This document shows positions 1-9,951 of a stretch of 58,629 nucleotides of DNA, one piece after another; within the stretch, counting starts at the first letter, position 1, and every line of letters begins with the position of its first letter. The notes under the pieces were generated by a model, which saw only the letters and a list, made by a program, of their open reading frames with translations, was not told where the DNA came from and made no database searches. The position numbers and the translations under genes were made by a program. Source of the DNA: Opitutales bacterium (GTDB taxonomy: Bacteria; Verrucomicrobiota; Verrucomicrobiia; Opitutales; UBA2987); contig JAJFLV010000066.1 in the NCBI GenBank assembly GCA_021772535.1, positions 1 to 58,629 of the forward strand, given 5' to 3'.

Positions 1-344
1 ATGCCCCTTATGCCGTCGATCTCTCTAACCCGGCAAAAATCAGCCAACAGATCGCTGCTGCCCAAAGCCCTCGACAAATGCCGAAACGAAATCCCCCCGA
101 GCAGATAGCGCAGCGTTTCCATGCGCAGCGCCTTGATGGCAAAACTGGCCCGCGACTGCCGTGCCTTTACACTCATTGGCTGGCGCCCCTCCAAGGCAAA
201 CTCGATGGCCTGCGATTCGACCTCCGAGTCGATCAGCAGACGGTCGATTCGCTCAATAGTGGCGCGGAAGTTTTCGTAATCGGCGCATCGCTCAACCACA
301 GTTAAAGCTGGACGCAGCTGACTTTGGATGACAATATTTTTCAT
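1..344 (-). CDS. IS transposase, N-terminal part, cut by left edge
   Basis: Reading the minus strand from the ATG at 344-342, the frame stays open for 114 codons to the window edge, so the ORF track (complete ORFs only) misses it. The protein begins MKNIVIQSQLRPAL and contains VKARQSRASFAIKALRMETL and SFRHLSRALGSSDLLADFC. The last motif resembles the N-terminal segment of DDE-type IS transposases, where a short fold-recognition region precedes the first catalytic Asp. No catalytic residue is inside the window and the IS family cannot be fixed. An 8-bp inverted repeat lies just upstream. The plus-strand ORF at 78-305 is its shadow. Alternative: another DNA-binding protein; transposase is the best guess. 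Confidence 0.6.
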   Translation of the reverse strand, partial: MKNIVIQSQLRPALTVVERCADYENFRATIERIDRLLIDSEVESQAIEFALEGRQPMSVKARQSRASFAIKALRMETLRYLLGGISFRHLSRALGSSDLLADFCRVREIDGIRG

Positions 345-743
345 AGAAAGGGTTAGTTTTGTTATTGCTAACGCAACTATAGAACCCTTTTTTGGCCGGA
401 TCGAGCAAAAAATTGCTCTTTCAGGCTATTTTTATCAACGTCATCCGTTTGACTATAAATCCTTTATATTTCTGGGACAGCCTCTACTTAATTTAAATAG
501 GTATATTTACGCAGTTTGCCTCACACAGGGTTCTTCGGCAAAATATGTGTCGGTCGCGGGAGAAGGTGGAAAACGCGATGAGAGGGCGCAGATTCCGACC
601 TGCGGACATTGATAAGAAATCGACGAGCCCCAGTGGAGCAGAATACGGGTTGAAACGGGAGCGCCTCCTACCGGATGGCTAATCTCCGTAAACCGTAAAA
701 GGCCTTCGGCTGACGTCTGAAACCTGGAATGAAACCAGATTCT
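345..743. other. Gene-free stretch with GC-rich, hairpin-prone island
   Basis: The part up to about 525 is AT-rich and holds nothing clear except the inverted repeat. From about 530 to 735 base composition becomes GC-rich and several short complementary pairs occur, such as CGCAG/CTGCG around 588-604 and CCTGG/CCAG around 723-738. The plus-strand ORF 328-612 shows no recognisable protein and is probably chance. The island could be a structured RNA, a decayed insertion, or the 3' region of the receiver transcript. No known RNA family was recognised. Confidence 0.3.
347..390. repeat. Perfect 8-bp inverted repeat upstream of the transposase start
   Basis: AAAGGGTT (347-354) is matched by AACCCTTT (383-390) with a 28-nt spacer, 2 bp upstream of the transposase ATG. 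It could be an operator or hairpin controlling transposase expression, or part of the IS terminus. No target duplication could be identified because the other end is outside the window. Confidence 0.4.
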
Positions 744-1112
744 TCAATCGGCCAGTAATTGCTCAATCATCTGCAAAAGCTCAGCGTTGGTAAACGGCTT
801 ATCGATAATGCCCTGGGCGCCGAGGAATTTGGCCATGTTGAGGTAGTCCTTCATGCCCGTGTTGCCGCCACCGGACATGGCTATTATTTTTACATCGGGG
901 AAATCGTGCCGGAGCTCGAGGATAGTGGCAATTCCCTCCTGCTCCGGCATGAAGATATCGGTTACGATTAAATCAACCTGATCCTGACGGTAGATGTTGA
1001 CCGCTTCCAGCCCATTTGCGGCCGATGCTGTTTCATAACCGGCCCGTTCAAGCATACGGCAGAGCATTATGTTGAGCGGTGCGTCGTCGTCTACAATTAA
1101 TACCTTAGGCAT
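744..1112 (-). CDS. Single-domain response regulator (receiver only)
   Basis: The 122-aa protein is one CheY-like receiver domain with no output domain. It starts MPKVLIVDDDAP, giving the acidic Mg-binding pair. The phospho-acceptor Asp is in LIVTDIFMPEQEG, the conserved Ser/Thr lies in IIAMSGGG and the conserved Lys in IIDKPFTN. It probably takes phosphate from the hybrid kinases upstream and passes it on or acts by protein contact. The gene starts 18 nt after the stop of the 1329-aa kinase on the same strand and is the last gene of that cluster. The family call is firm; the partner assignment is inferred from position. Confidence 0.93.
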   Translation of the reverse strand: MPKVLIVDDDAPLNIMLCRMLERAGYETASAANGLEAVNIYRQDQVDLIVTDIFMPEQEGIATILELRHDFPDVKIIAMSGGGNTGMKDYLNMAKFLGAQGIIDKPFTNAELLQMIEQLLAD

Positions 1113-1130
1113 CGGTAGATTGTTTCCTTT

Positions 1131-4100
1131 TCAATTTTTCATTTCAGATTTTGGGAAAAGGCCGCGTATGGTTCGGCTCAATTCCGCTACTTCAAATGGC
1201 TTGCCGAGGTAACCTCGAATTCCCAGGAACTGGATTTCCTTTTTTGTCAGGAACTCACCCAGGCCCGTAATAAGAAGTACAGGGAAATCGGGGTGAATTC
1301 CCACAATCTCCCTGGTCAAATGAGCGCCGGTCATCCGGGGCATCGACTGATCGATCACAGCCAGGTCAAAATCTAACGGTTGGGAGCGAAAAAGCTCCAG
1401 AGCTTGAACGCTGCTATTTTTTACAGTCACGGTATAACCGAGTCTTTCGAGGGACGCTTTAATAGATTTTGTAATCGCTTCTTCATTGTCCACCAGAAGG
1501 ATTCGCTCGCTGCCTTTGAGGGATTCTTCGGGAGGTGGAATTTTTTCATTTTCCAGGCGCTGTCCCAGGCACGGCAAAAAAATGGTGAAAGCCGAACCCT
1601 TTCCAAGTTTGCTTTCCACCGTGATGGCGCCACCGTGACTCTTGACCACGCCCTGTGCAACGGAAAGGCCGAGGCCGCTTCCTTCTCCAATTTCACGAGT
1701 AGTAAAAAAGGGCTCAAAAACCCTTTCCTTTGTTATTTCGTCCATACCGGCCCCATTGTCCCGGACGGTGAGTTCGAGGTAATCGCCTTCCCGCAAATCC
1801 GGGTGCAGCCGCGCCGATCCGCCTTCCAATTGGACTTCATGGAGGCGGATTTCCACCGTTCCCTGATTTTTTCCAATGGCCATGCAAGCATTGGTAATCA
1901 AGTTGAGCAGCGCCTGGCTTAGTTGGGTGGAATCGCCCAGCACAGAGTTGCATTTCTCCTCCAGGTCGAGGCGGATCTCTATTCCCTCATACACAACAGA
2001 ACGCAAAAGGGTGAAGGTTTCCCTTATTATGGGGCAAAGATCGACCGGTTCACGCGGTTGTTCGCCCTCCCGGCTGAAAATCAATATTTGCCTGACCAGC
2101 TCACGGGCTCGTCTGGCGCAAACATATACCTGTTCCAGATCCTCCCGGAACGGACTGTCTTTTGGAATATCCTCCAAGACTATATTCAAATAACCAAATA
2201 TCGGCTGTAATATATTATTAAAGTCGTGGGCGATTCCGCCAGCCAAAGTCCCGATAACCTCCATTTTTTGTGATTGGCGCAGATGAGCCTCGAGCCGTTC
2301 CCGTTCCTCCTCGGCTTTTTTCTGTTCGGTGATATCTTTATGGGTTCCCGTAGAGCGCAGGGAATATCCCTGTTCATCCCGTTTTAACACCTTGCCCCGC
2401 GACTGAATCCATTTCCAATCCCCTGATTTGGTACGCATGCGGACTTCGCTCTCACAAAAAGGAATTAACCCCTTCCGATGAGCTTTCCAGGCTTCGTCAA
2501 CCTCTTTGGCATCATCAGGATGAAGGAGATCTCTCCATCCGGTGTAGGAAGGTTCAATATCTTCTATCCGGTATCCCAGCATGGAGGCCCAACGCTCATC
2601 AATTATCAGTTTTTTATTCTTCACGTCGTAATCCCACAAGCCCAGTTCGGATGCGTCCAGGGCCCGCTCCAGTCTTTCCTGTGAAATTGCCAGCATTTCT
2701 TCGGCGCGTTTTCTTTCAGTAATATCCTGGATAGTTCCGATACTTCTCTGAGGATTTCCCCTTTTATCCCTTTCTACTATTTTGCCATGTGAATGAATCC
2801 ACTTCCATTGACCTGATTTGGTGCGCATGCGCAAATCGACCTCCATGGCTTCGGTTTGTCCGCTTAAATGAGCGAGGCGCACTTTTTCAGCTTTACTTAC
2901 ATCGTCTGTATGAACGAGATCCTTCCAACCGGAATTGTTCGGTTTAATTTCATCGACCCGATAGCCAAGCATACCGGCCCATCGCTCATCGACCACCATC
3001 ACATCCTCCAGATCCTGGCAGTCCCAAAGGCCCAGTTCGGAAGCTTCCAGAGCCCGTTCCAAGCGTTCCTGGAAAATTGCAAGCAACTGCTCGGTGCGCT
3101 TTTGTTGATCAATGTCCTTATGTGTTCCGGTGAATCGGAGTATTCTCCCCCGCTCATCCCATTGAACCGCATTCCCCCTGCCCTGGATCCACTTCCAATC
3201 ACCGGACTTAGTCTGCATCCGCACTTCAAATTCGCAAACGTTGATCAGGCCTTTCTGCTGGGAAGTCCAGGCTCTCTTAATAATCCTAAAATCGTCTGGA
3301 TGAATGCGGTCATTCCAGCCTTTAAAGGTTGGTTCGATTTCCTCAACTGCAAATCCAAGCATTCCGGCCCAACGTTCATCTACAACGAAAGAGTTGATTG
3401 TCCTATCGTAATTCCACATGCCCAGTTCGGAAGCTTCCAGGGCCCGATTCAGACGCTCTTCACTTCGACGGAGGGCTTCTTCCTTATTTTTTCTATCGGT
3501 TATGTTGCACACATAAGAGAGAACCCTGTTCGGTCCGTAAGCCTGCATGAGACCCTCAAAATATTGAATTTTTTTCCCGATTGGAAAATTGAATTCATAC
3601 CTTTGCAATTCACCGCTTAGCAAAGCTGTTTTGATATTGGTCATAACGACCCTGGCGGCATCCTCAGGGAGCGCATCCTTGATGACCATACCAATTAATT
3701 CATGACGTGGCAAAACGAGATCTCTTGGGTTGGAATCATTGCAATCAAGGTAGGTGCCTTGTCCGTCCAAAATAAAGATCAAGTCGGGAAATGACTTGAA
3801 TATGGCTCGATGCTTCTTCTCGCTTTCAATCAATGCTTTTTCTGCTTTTTTCTGCTCGGTTACGTCGGTAACAACGGAGATGTATCCGACGACCTCCCCA
3901 TTCGCATTCATTTTATAATTCCAGTCGACTTTCAGCGTAATAATTTTTCCGTCACAAGTTTTGTTGCGAGTCAGAATGTAGTCGTGTTCCGGACGTTTTC
4001 TGAGAATACGTCGCATCATCCGGTGATAGTTTCTTCTCAAAGCATCCGTGGCAAAGAGATCAAAAATGGATGTACCGATGAGTTCGCCATCAGCATAACC

Positions 4101-5120
4101 ATGCATGTTGTGAAAGGCGCTGTTCGCTTGTTTGATGGTTCCTTCCAGGTCGATTTCATTGATTCCGTACGGGATGGTTTCGACAAGAATTCGATAATCC
4201 TCACCTCTACGGCGCAGGGTTTCCTCCGCCCGTTCGCGTTCGGTAATATTGCGAATCATACTGAGGACTTTTCCGGTTCCGCAGGGAATCATTCGAACAT
4301 CGTAATATTGGCGTCCATGGGGCAAATCCAAATAATAATGGTAGGATTGTATTTTACCGGTTTCCACCGCTTCCCGAATATGATGGTGGGTCAATTCGAC
4401 TAATTTTCCGGGCAATATCTCGGAAATATTCCGGCCGATTAAATTTTCTATCGGGGCCAATAGATCGGAAGGATAGGGGCTCAGGCACTCGAGGTAATTG
4501 CCTTCAATGTCAAAGATAAAGAGCAAGTCAGGCAAGGACTCCAGAATACAACTTGGGGTAATCTCACTATGCTTGAGTTTTTTATTATTTTCGTCATGCC
4601 CGGTTATTTCCCGCAGGATAATTCGCAATAAGGGTTCTCCCGCAGTTGACCCTCTCAGAGGGCAAACATTCAATTCAATTCGCGAGGGTTTTCCATGACG
4701 ATTGGCGAGCTTTATGGTGAATCGATGATTAATTCGGCTGGGAGTTTCCTGATGAAGGTTATTTAAAAAATAATTGCGTTGCTCAGGCACGAGAAAGTCT
4801 GTCAATAATTTCTCCCGCAGAAAATCTACAGAGCAACCTAGAAAATTTGCGGCAACCCGGTTGGCCTCGGCAATTCGACCATTTTCATCGACGAGGAGGA
4901 ATCCCTCCTCCGCATTCATAAAAAAATCAGCATAGTAGCCGCGCTGAGCCAGCAAACGCTTGTTTTCGCGCTCCAGTCTCCTGTTGTGCGCAGACAGTTT
5001 TTTTAAGCCCCTGGTCCATTGGCGTGGCGCAGATCTCTGTCGTTTTCGAGCTTTAACGTTCGCGGCAAAGAGGTCTTCCCGGGATTCAACGTTGCTCTTG
5101 TATCCTCTGACTCTAATCAT
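1131..5120 (-). CDS. Soluble multi-PAS hybrid histidine kinase (1329 aa)
   Basis: No membrane segment is visible, so this is probably cytoplasmic. After a basic coiled N-terminus (about 20-60) come roughly seven PAS domains. The first four are divergent. The last three (about 545-935) are near-repeats with signatures such as ALEASELGMWNYD, VDERWAGMLG and KSGDWKWIQ (PAS_3 type). The kinase core follows: dimerisation/phospho-acceptor motif GGIAHDFNNILQP (His near 960), N box LLNLITNACMAI, G boxes DNGAGM and GEGSGLGLS. A C-terminal receiver has LLVDNEE, Asp in VIDQSMP and Lys in LGKPF. The ATG overlaps the stop of the upstream kinase (ATGA), indicating translational coupling, and a lone receiver follows. 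The signal is unknown. Confidence 0.95.
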   Translation of the reverse strand: MIRVRGYKSNVESREDLFAANVKARKRQRSAPRQWTRGLKKLSAHNRRLERENKRLLAQRGYYADFFMNAEEGFLLVDENGRIAEANRVAANFLGCSVDFLREKLLTDFLVPEQRNYFLNNLHQETPSRINHRFTIKLANRHGKPSRIELNVCPLRGSTAGEPLLRIILREITGHDENNKKLKHSEITPSCILESLPDLLFIFDIEGNYLECLSPYPSDLLAPIENLIGRNISEILPGKLVELTHHHIREAVETGKIQSYHYYLDLPHGRQYYDVRMIPCGTGKVLSMIRNITERERAEETLRRRGEDYRILVETIPYGINEIDLEGTIKQANSAFHNMHGYADGELIGTSIFDLFATDALRRNYHRMMRRILRKRPEHDYILTRNKTCDGKIITLKVDWNYKMNANGEVVGYISVVTDVTEQKKAEKALIESEKKHRAIFKSFPDLIFILDGQGTYLDCNDSNPRDLVLPRHELIGMVIKDALPEDAARVVMTNIKTALLSGELQRYEFNFPIGKKIQYFEGLMQAYGPNRVLSYVCNITDRKNKEEALRRSEERLNRALEASELGMWNYDRTINSFVVDERWAGMLGFAVEEIEPTFKGWNDRIHPDDFRIIKRAWTSQQKGLINVCEFEVRMQTKSGDWKWIQGRGNAVQWDERGRILRFTGTHKDIDQQKRTEQLLAIFQERLERALEASELGLWDCQDLEDVMVVDERWAGMLGYRVDEIKPNNSGWKDLVHTDDVSKAEKVRLAHLSGQTEAMEVDLRMRTKSGQWKWIHSHGKIVERDKRGNPQRSIGTIQDITERKRAEEMLAISQERLERALDASELGLWDYDVKNKKLIIDERWASMLGYRIEDIEPSYTGWRDLLHPDDAKEVDEAWKAHRKGLIPFCESEVRMRTKSGDWKWIQSRGKVLKRDEQGYSLRSTGTHKDITEQKKAEEERERLEAHLRQSQKMEVIGTLAGGIAHDFNNILQPIFGYLNIVLEDIPKDSPFREDLEQVYVCARRARELVRQILIFSREGEQPREPVDLCPIIRETFTLLRSVVYEGIEIRLDLEEKCNSVLGDSTQLSQALLNLITNACMAIGKNQGTVEIRLHEVQLEGGSARLHPDLREGDYLELTVRDNGAGMDEITKERVFEPFFTTREIGEGSGLGLSVAQGVVKSHGGAITVESKLGKGSAFTIFLPCLGQRLENEKIPPPEESLKGSERILLVDNEEAITKSIKASLERLGYTVTVKNSSVQALELFRSQPLDFDLAVIDQSMPRMTGAHLTREIVGIHPDFPVLLITGLGEFLTKKEIQFLGIRGYLGKPFEVAELSRTIRGLFPKSEMKN

Positions 5121-8100
5121 TTATCTCCATTCTTGTTGGGCCCGCCTAAATGGCGTTTCAGCATTTCGTATATTTCTTCCGCCATAACCGGTTTGGCCAA
5201 ATGGTCGGTGCAACCCGCTTCCGCCTGACGCTCTTCCGATTCGTCTCCCGTGCTGGCAGTTAATCCGATTATCGGTATGTTGGCAATTTCCGGTATGGCC
5301 CGGATTCGGCGCGTCGCTTCCAACCCATCCATGACCGGCATTCGCATATCCATGAAAATCAGTTCAGGCCGGAATTTTTCGGCTAATTCGACAGCTTCCT
5401 TCCCATTATGCGCAACGGTAATATGGTGCTCCTGTTGATTGAGCATATCCAGTAACATTGTGCGGATGATTTCATTGTCTTCTACGAGCATTATTCGTCG
5501 GCCAATGAGGATGGGTTCTTCATCATTTTCCCCAGATACTATCTCCTCTGGTAATTGGTCTGAAATGTAAAATTGGGGGAGGGTAAACCAGAAAGTGCTA
5601 CCAACATTGAGTTGACTTTGGACGCCTATCTTGCCGCCGTGTAGCTCTACCAGCCGCCGGGTAAGGGCGAGGCCGATGCCTGTTCCTTCCATGGTGCTTT
5701 CACCGGTTTTACCGACGCGGTAAAATTCGGAAAAAATCTTGTCCTGTTCCCGCGGATCGATGCCCTCTCCGGTATCACAAACCTCTACCCTGATTTCATT
5801 TTCCAGGTTCTGAACGACATGTATATCGATACGGCCGTGAGGAGGCGTATATTTAATGGCGTTTGACAGCAGGTTAAACATGATTTGCATGCATTTTTTC
5901 CGATCCGCATTAACTCTCGTAAGGGAAGGATCGATAAAGGATTGGACCTCAAGGTTCTTTTCTTTGAACTGGGCACTCATTATGTTGAGGATTCCATTGA
6001 AAAAATCTTCCGGCTGAAAAGCCTCCAGATCAATTTCCATTTTTCCCGAATCGATTTTAGCCAGGTCGAGAAGGCCGTTGATCAGGTAAAGCAAATGCCT
6101 GCCGGCGTTAGTAATATTTTCGATATAGGCGTTTTGCTTTTCGTCAGATGCGGGGCTGTAATTCTTTTTGTAGAGATCAGAAAACCCGAGGATTGCACTG
6201 AGAGGAGTGCGTAACTCATGGCTCATGGATGAAATGAAACGGTTTCTGTGGCTGTTGGCTTCCTGCAGACGCAGATTGGAGTCCATCAGTTTTTCCATCG
6301 ATTGGCGCAATTCGGCCGTCCTTGACTCCACCGTGTATTCCAGGTTTTGCCGATGGTTTTCCAGTTCCTGCTGGAGTTTTTTTCTTTCCGTGATGTCCCT
6401 GATGAGGACAATCCACTTGGGCCCCTCGCCTGTTTCAGCCACGCTTGCGATAAACTCCATGGGAAAAATAGAGCCATCTTTTCTCACGCCTTCGACCTCC
6501 TGCGGTATGTCGGCAAATTGTTTTACTCCGGTGGCGAGATATTGACGCAAGGAACCTTCATATTGCTTGATGTATTCTTCCTTCAAGAGGATCGTAACAT
6601 TCAACTGGGAAATTTCCTCAAATGAATAGCCGAACATTTTTTCCGCCGCTGGATTGAAGGTATGGATACGTTTATTTTGATCGAATACGACGATGCCGTC
6701 GGCCACTGTATTGAGAATGGTGGAAAGCCGCGCTTCGTTTTCGCGAAGCGTTTGTTCAGCTTTGTCCCTTTCAGTGACATCCTCAGTAATTGCCACCACT
6801 ACCGATGTATTTTTAAAGGTGGACATCTGCAGGTGATACTCAACAGGGTAAATGGTGCCATCCTTCCTCCTGTGGGAAGTTGAAAAATTCAACACTTCCT
6901 TCTCACCGGAGAGGAGAGGCCTCATCAACTCTTCCAATGTGTCGGATGTAAAATCGGGTTTAAAATCCAGGGGGGTTAATTTTGCCAATTCTTCGCTGGA
7001 GTATTGAAGGTTTTCACGCGCACCCCGGTTAACCTGTATGAACTTTAGGGTCTGAGGCTCGAAGATGTAAATCTCGTTTAAGGATTCTTCCAGAATATGG
7101 CCTAAACGGGCGGCTTGCTCTTCGGCCTCCCGTAATTTCAAAATATCCACCGTCGAAATCAACACCCTGGACCAGTCATCCTCGAAACCTGGAATGAGGA
7201 AAAGATTCAAAATAACATGGTAGGGATTGCCTTCCAGGTCTTTACCTTTGAATTGGCTTTCAAAGCGGGACTGGCCTTCACACAAGTCGATCAACACTTT
7301 TCTTACGACAGCGAAACTTTCGGAGGTAGCCATCTTATTGAGCCCATCCTGTAAATCGTTCTTATCATTGCCTTTGAATAGTTTCAAAGTGGCCTGATTG
7401 ACATTCAGGATTTTTATGAGAGAACCGCAAAGAACGACAGCTTTAGGATGCTCCCGAAAATATTTCCTGAAATCCTTTACTCCGTTCAAATGCAAACGAT
7501 CGATGAAGTCCTTGACAGCGGAATAATCTTGTTCCCAATGTGGGATTGGTGAATTTTCGAACAGACTTCGATAGCGCTCTTCGCTTTGTCGAAGCACTTC
7601 CTCGGTTTGTTTACGCTCGGTAATGTCCTGGTGAATCCCGATTGCCCTACGGGGTTGGCCGTCATCATCGAAGTCAAAAAACTGACCCTGGGTGTAAATC
7701 CACTTCCAGTTGCCATTTTTCGCCTTCATGCGAAACTCGGCAGTATAAAACGGGGTCTTGCCTTGCTTTCCTTTTAACCAGGCTTCCTTTAGTTCAGCAA
7801 AATCTCCAGGATGAATTAGAGAATTAAATTGAATTTGCGATTGCTCAAATTCGGAGAGTTCGTAACCGAGCATATTGGCATAACGTTCATCATAGTGGAC
7901 CTCGTCGGTGACAAGATTTCGGTCCCAAAGACCCAAGTTGGAACCTTTTAAAGCAAGTTCCAGGCGATCTCGAGTCTCCCGCAAAGCGGCCTCGGTTTCT
8001 TTTTGTTTTGTTATGTCCTGATGGATACCGACGGCGCGAAGTGGTTTACCCTCTTCATCAAAATCAACTAATTGACCGTGGGTTAAAATCCATTTCCAGC

Positions 8101-9721
8101 GGCCATTCTTCGTGCGTAAGCGCAATTCCGCACTGTAAAAAGGTTTTTGCCGTCTTTTGTGCTGCAACCAAGCTTTCATGGATTTTTGAGTTTCTTCCGG
8201 ATGGCACAGGGAATCAAAAAAATCTGCAGTTTGTTCAATTTCCTCAAGCTTGTAGCCAAGCATGCTGGCCCAGCGTTCATCATAAGTGGCCTCTTTGGTT
8301 TTCAGGTTGACATCCCAAAGTCCCAAATTGGAACCCCTCAGGGCCAGTTCCAACCGGTTGCGAGTTTCTTTGAGCGAGGATTCAGCTTTCTTTCGTTCGG
8401 CAATGTCCTGCACCGTTCCAATAAATAAGTAGTCTTCCCCCATGCTTGAGGCATCTACCGTTACTTCGATAGGGAAAGTGGAACCATCCTTGCGCAGGCC
8501 TAAAATTTCCCTTGGTTTTCCGGATAAGGTTTTAACTCCTTTATCGAGGAAATTTCTAAGATGTTTGTAGTAATGACTGCGATGGGATTTCTCCACGAGC
8601 AAAGCGATGCTTTTGCCGATAACCTCCTGTTCTTCGTAACCAAAGATCTTTAATGCAGCGGGATTCAACGATTCGATGTTGGTAAATTGGTTGAAACTGA
8701 TGATGCCCTCACCGGCAGTTTCGAGAATAGTGCGAAGCCGGGTTTTCTGCACTTGAAGGTCGAGCAAAGCGGAATTTAATTGAGCCGTGCGTTGTGAGAC
8801 CCCCTTTTCGAGACCGACATTGAGAAGACGGACTTCCTCCTGCACCCATTTGCGCTGCTCAATTTCCCTCTTTAAGGCAATATTGATATTGGCGAGTTCA
8901 TTTTTTCCTTTTTCGGCACGAAAGAAAATGTTGTACATGTCCAAAAGCAATCCGGTAAAAACGCACCAGTAACTGGTAATCTTGGCCAAATGGGCGACAT
9001 CGAACATGAGATCGCACAAATGACTCGAACATGACATGAAGAGGGTTTGTCCGGCCAAGCTCAAAATAAGGGCAATAACAAGCCAATGCTCGAAAATACC
9101 TCGCCGCCACCGGCCTTTGCGCAGATACCCGATCAAGGCCAGAAGAAACAGTGACCCCGCAACCAATTCTCCGGGGCGGGAAATAAGGTATTCCGGGTAA
9201 TAGACCTGGGACAACCCGGCCAGGAAAAAATAAGCAATAAATGCCAGAACAAGAAAAACTAAAGCTGAAAGAATTGAATATTTATCACCGAGAACAGTTT
9301 TCCCTGGAGGTTTTTCTTTTCTTTGTGTCCAGTAACTTAAAAACAGGAATGTCCCAAGATAAATGCGGGTCGCATTCCAACTCCAGGTTATTAAACTGGA
9401 AGGATGCAAAGACAGGTATTGGCTAAACCATTGACTGGTAACCAGTGTGTGGTAACCGTCGAGCAAACCGGTTCCCAGAAAACCGCACCCGATTAACAGG
9501 TACATCCTGTTCTTTGTGGCATAATACCGCGCCAGGGTAGGACCCGCGATAAAAACCGCCAATAATGTTGCTGCAAACTCCATGAGAGTGTGCAATTCCA
9601 ATGTGCTGGTCCAAGGGATACCACCCAGAAAATAGCGGGCGGCCCCCAGCCCTAAAACCAAGCCGATATAGATTGCCGTTCTTCCCCTAAACATAACGTT
9701 TTTCTCCGAATTCGCACTCAC
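5117..9721 (-). CDS. Membrane hybrid histidine kinase, MASE3-like sensor plus PAS array (1534 aa)
   Basis: The first ~270 residues hold about seven hydrophobic segments (for example AIYIGLVLGLGAARYFLGG and the region around LLIGCGFLGTGLLDGYHTL), resembling a MASE3-type integral-membrane sensor. A coiled stretch leads to PAS domains. Two adjacent ones are PAS_3 repeats (GSNLGLWDVN/GSNLGLWDRN), followed by an ENSPIPHWEQDYS-type module and two more PAS domains. The kinase core has FISSMSHELRTPLSAILGF (phospho-acceptor His), MFNLLSNAIKYTPP and GTGIGLALTRRLVE. The C-terminal receiver has MLVEDNE, Asp in FMDMRMPVMDG and Lys in LAKPVM. The stop overlaps the next kinase start. Its last ~450 residues closely match the 2061-aa kinase upstream, indicating paralogy. 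The ligand is unknown. Confidence 0.94.
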   Translation of the reverse strand: MSANSEKNVMFRGRTAIYIGLVLGLGAARYFLGGIPWTSTLELHTLMEFAATLLAVFIAGPTLARYYATKNRMYLLIGCGFLGTGLLDGYHTLVTSQWFSQYLSLHPSSLITWSWNATRIYLGTFLFLSYWTQRKEKPPGKTVLGDKYSILSALVFLVLAFIAYFFLAGLSQVYYPEYLISRPGELVAGSLFLLALIGYLRKGRWRRGIFEHWLVIALILSLAGQTLFMSCSSHLCDLMFDVAHLAKITSYWCVFTGLLLDMYNIFFRAEKGKNELANINIALKREIEQRKWVQEEVRLLNVGLEKGVSQRTAQLNSALLDLQVQKTRLRTILETAGEGIISFNQFTNIESLNPAALKIFGYEEQEVIGKSIALLVEKSHRSHYYKHLRNFLDKGVKTLSGKPREILGLRKDGSTFPIEVTVDASSMGEDYLFIGTVQDIAERKKAESSLKETRNRLELALRGSNLGLWDVNLKTKEATYDERWASMLGYKLEEIEQTADFFDSLCHPEETQKSMKAWLQHKRRQKPFYSAELRLRTKNGRWKWILTHGQLVDFDEEGKPLRAVGIHQDITKQKETEAALRETRDRLELALKGSNLGLWDRNLVTDEVHYDERYANMLGYELSEFEQSQIQFNSLIHPGDFAELKEAWLKGKQGKTPFYTAEFRMKAKNGNWKWIYTQGQFFDFDDDGQPRRAIGIHQDITERKQTEEVLRQSEERYRSLFENSPIPHWEQDYSAVKDFIDRLHLNGVKDFRKYFREHPKAVVLCGSLIKILNVNQATLKLFKGNDKNDLQDGLNKMATSESFAVVRKVLIDLCEGQSRFESQFKGKDLEGNPYHVILNLFLIPGFEDDWSRVLISTVDILKLREAEEQAARLGHILEESLNEIYIFEPQTLKFIQVNRGARENLQYSSEELAKLTPLDFKPDFTSDTLEELMRPLLSGEKEVLNFSTSHRRKDGTIYPVEYHLQMSTFKNTSVVVAITEDVTERDKAEQTLRENEARLSTILNTVADGIVVFDQNKRIHTFNPAAEKMFGYSFEEISQLNVTILLKEEYIKQYEGSLRQYLATGVKQFADIPQEVEGVRKDGSIFPMEFIASVAETGEGPKWIVLIRDITERKKLQQELENHRQNLEYTVESRTAELRQSMEKLMDSNLRLQEANSHRNRFISSMSHELRTPLSAILGFSDLYKKNYSPASDEKQNAYIENITNAGRHLLYLINGLLDLAKIDSGKMEIDLEAFQPEDFFNGILNIMSAQFKEKNLEVQSFIDPSLTRVNADRKKCMQIMFNLLSNAIKYTPPHGRIDIHVVQNLENEIRVEVCDTGEGIDPREQDKIFSEFYRVGKTGESTMEGTGIGLALTRRLVELHGGKIGVQSQLNVGSTFWFTLPQFYISDQLPEEIVSGENDEEPILIGRRIMLVEDNEIIRTMLLDMLNQQEHHITVAHNGKEAVELAEKFRPELIFMDMRMPVMDGLEATRRIRAIPEIANIPIIGLTASTGDESEERQAEAGCTDHLAKPVMAEEIYEMLKRHLGGPNKNGDK

Positions 9722-9951
9722 ATCGGAAAGAGCGAAAAGCGGACCTATTAAATCTCAAAGTAGTTGTAGCATAGAATCTTAGTGTTTTTACAATCGGTTA
9801 TAAAAATTCTATCTCAATTAAGCAAGTAAGACAGATGCTGATAAATTATCTCATTCCATTGGTAGTTTTTTCTTCTGAAAGAATAAATTTTGGAACAATA
9901 TCAGAATTTGGGATATAAGCAATCCTAATGGTCTTCCCAGAGTATAATCAG

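Noticed and set aside
2633-3480. Regularly spaced repeats suggesting a CRISPR array
   Set aside because: The ~390-bp period and coding content are those of PAS domain repeats, not 25-45 bp repeats with unique spacers.
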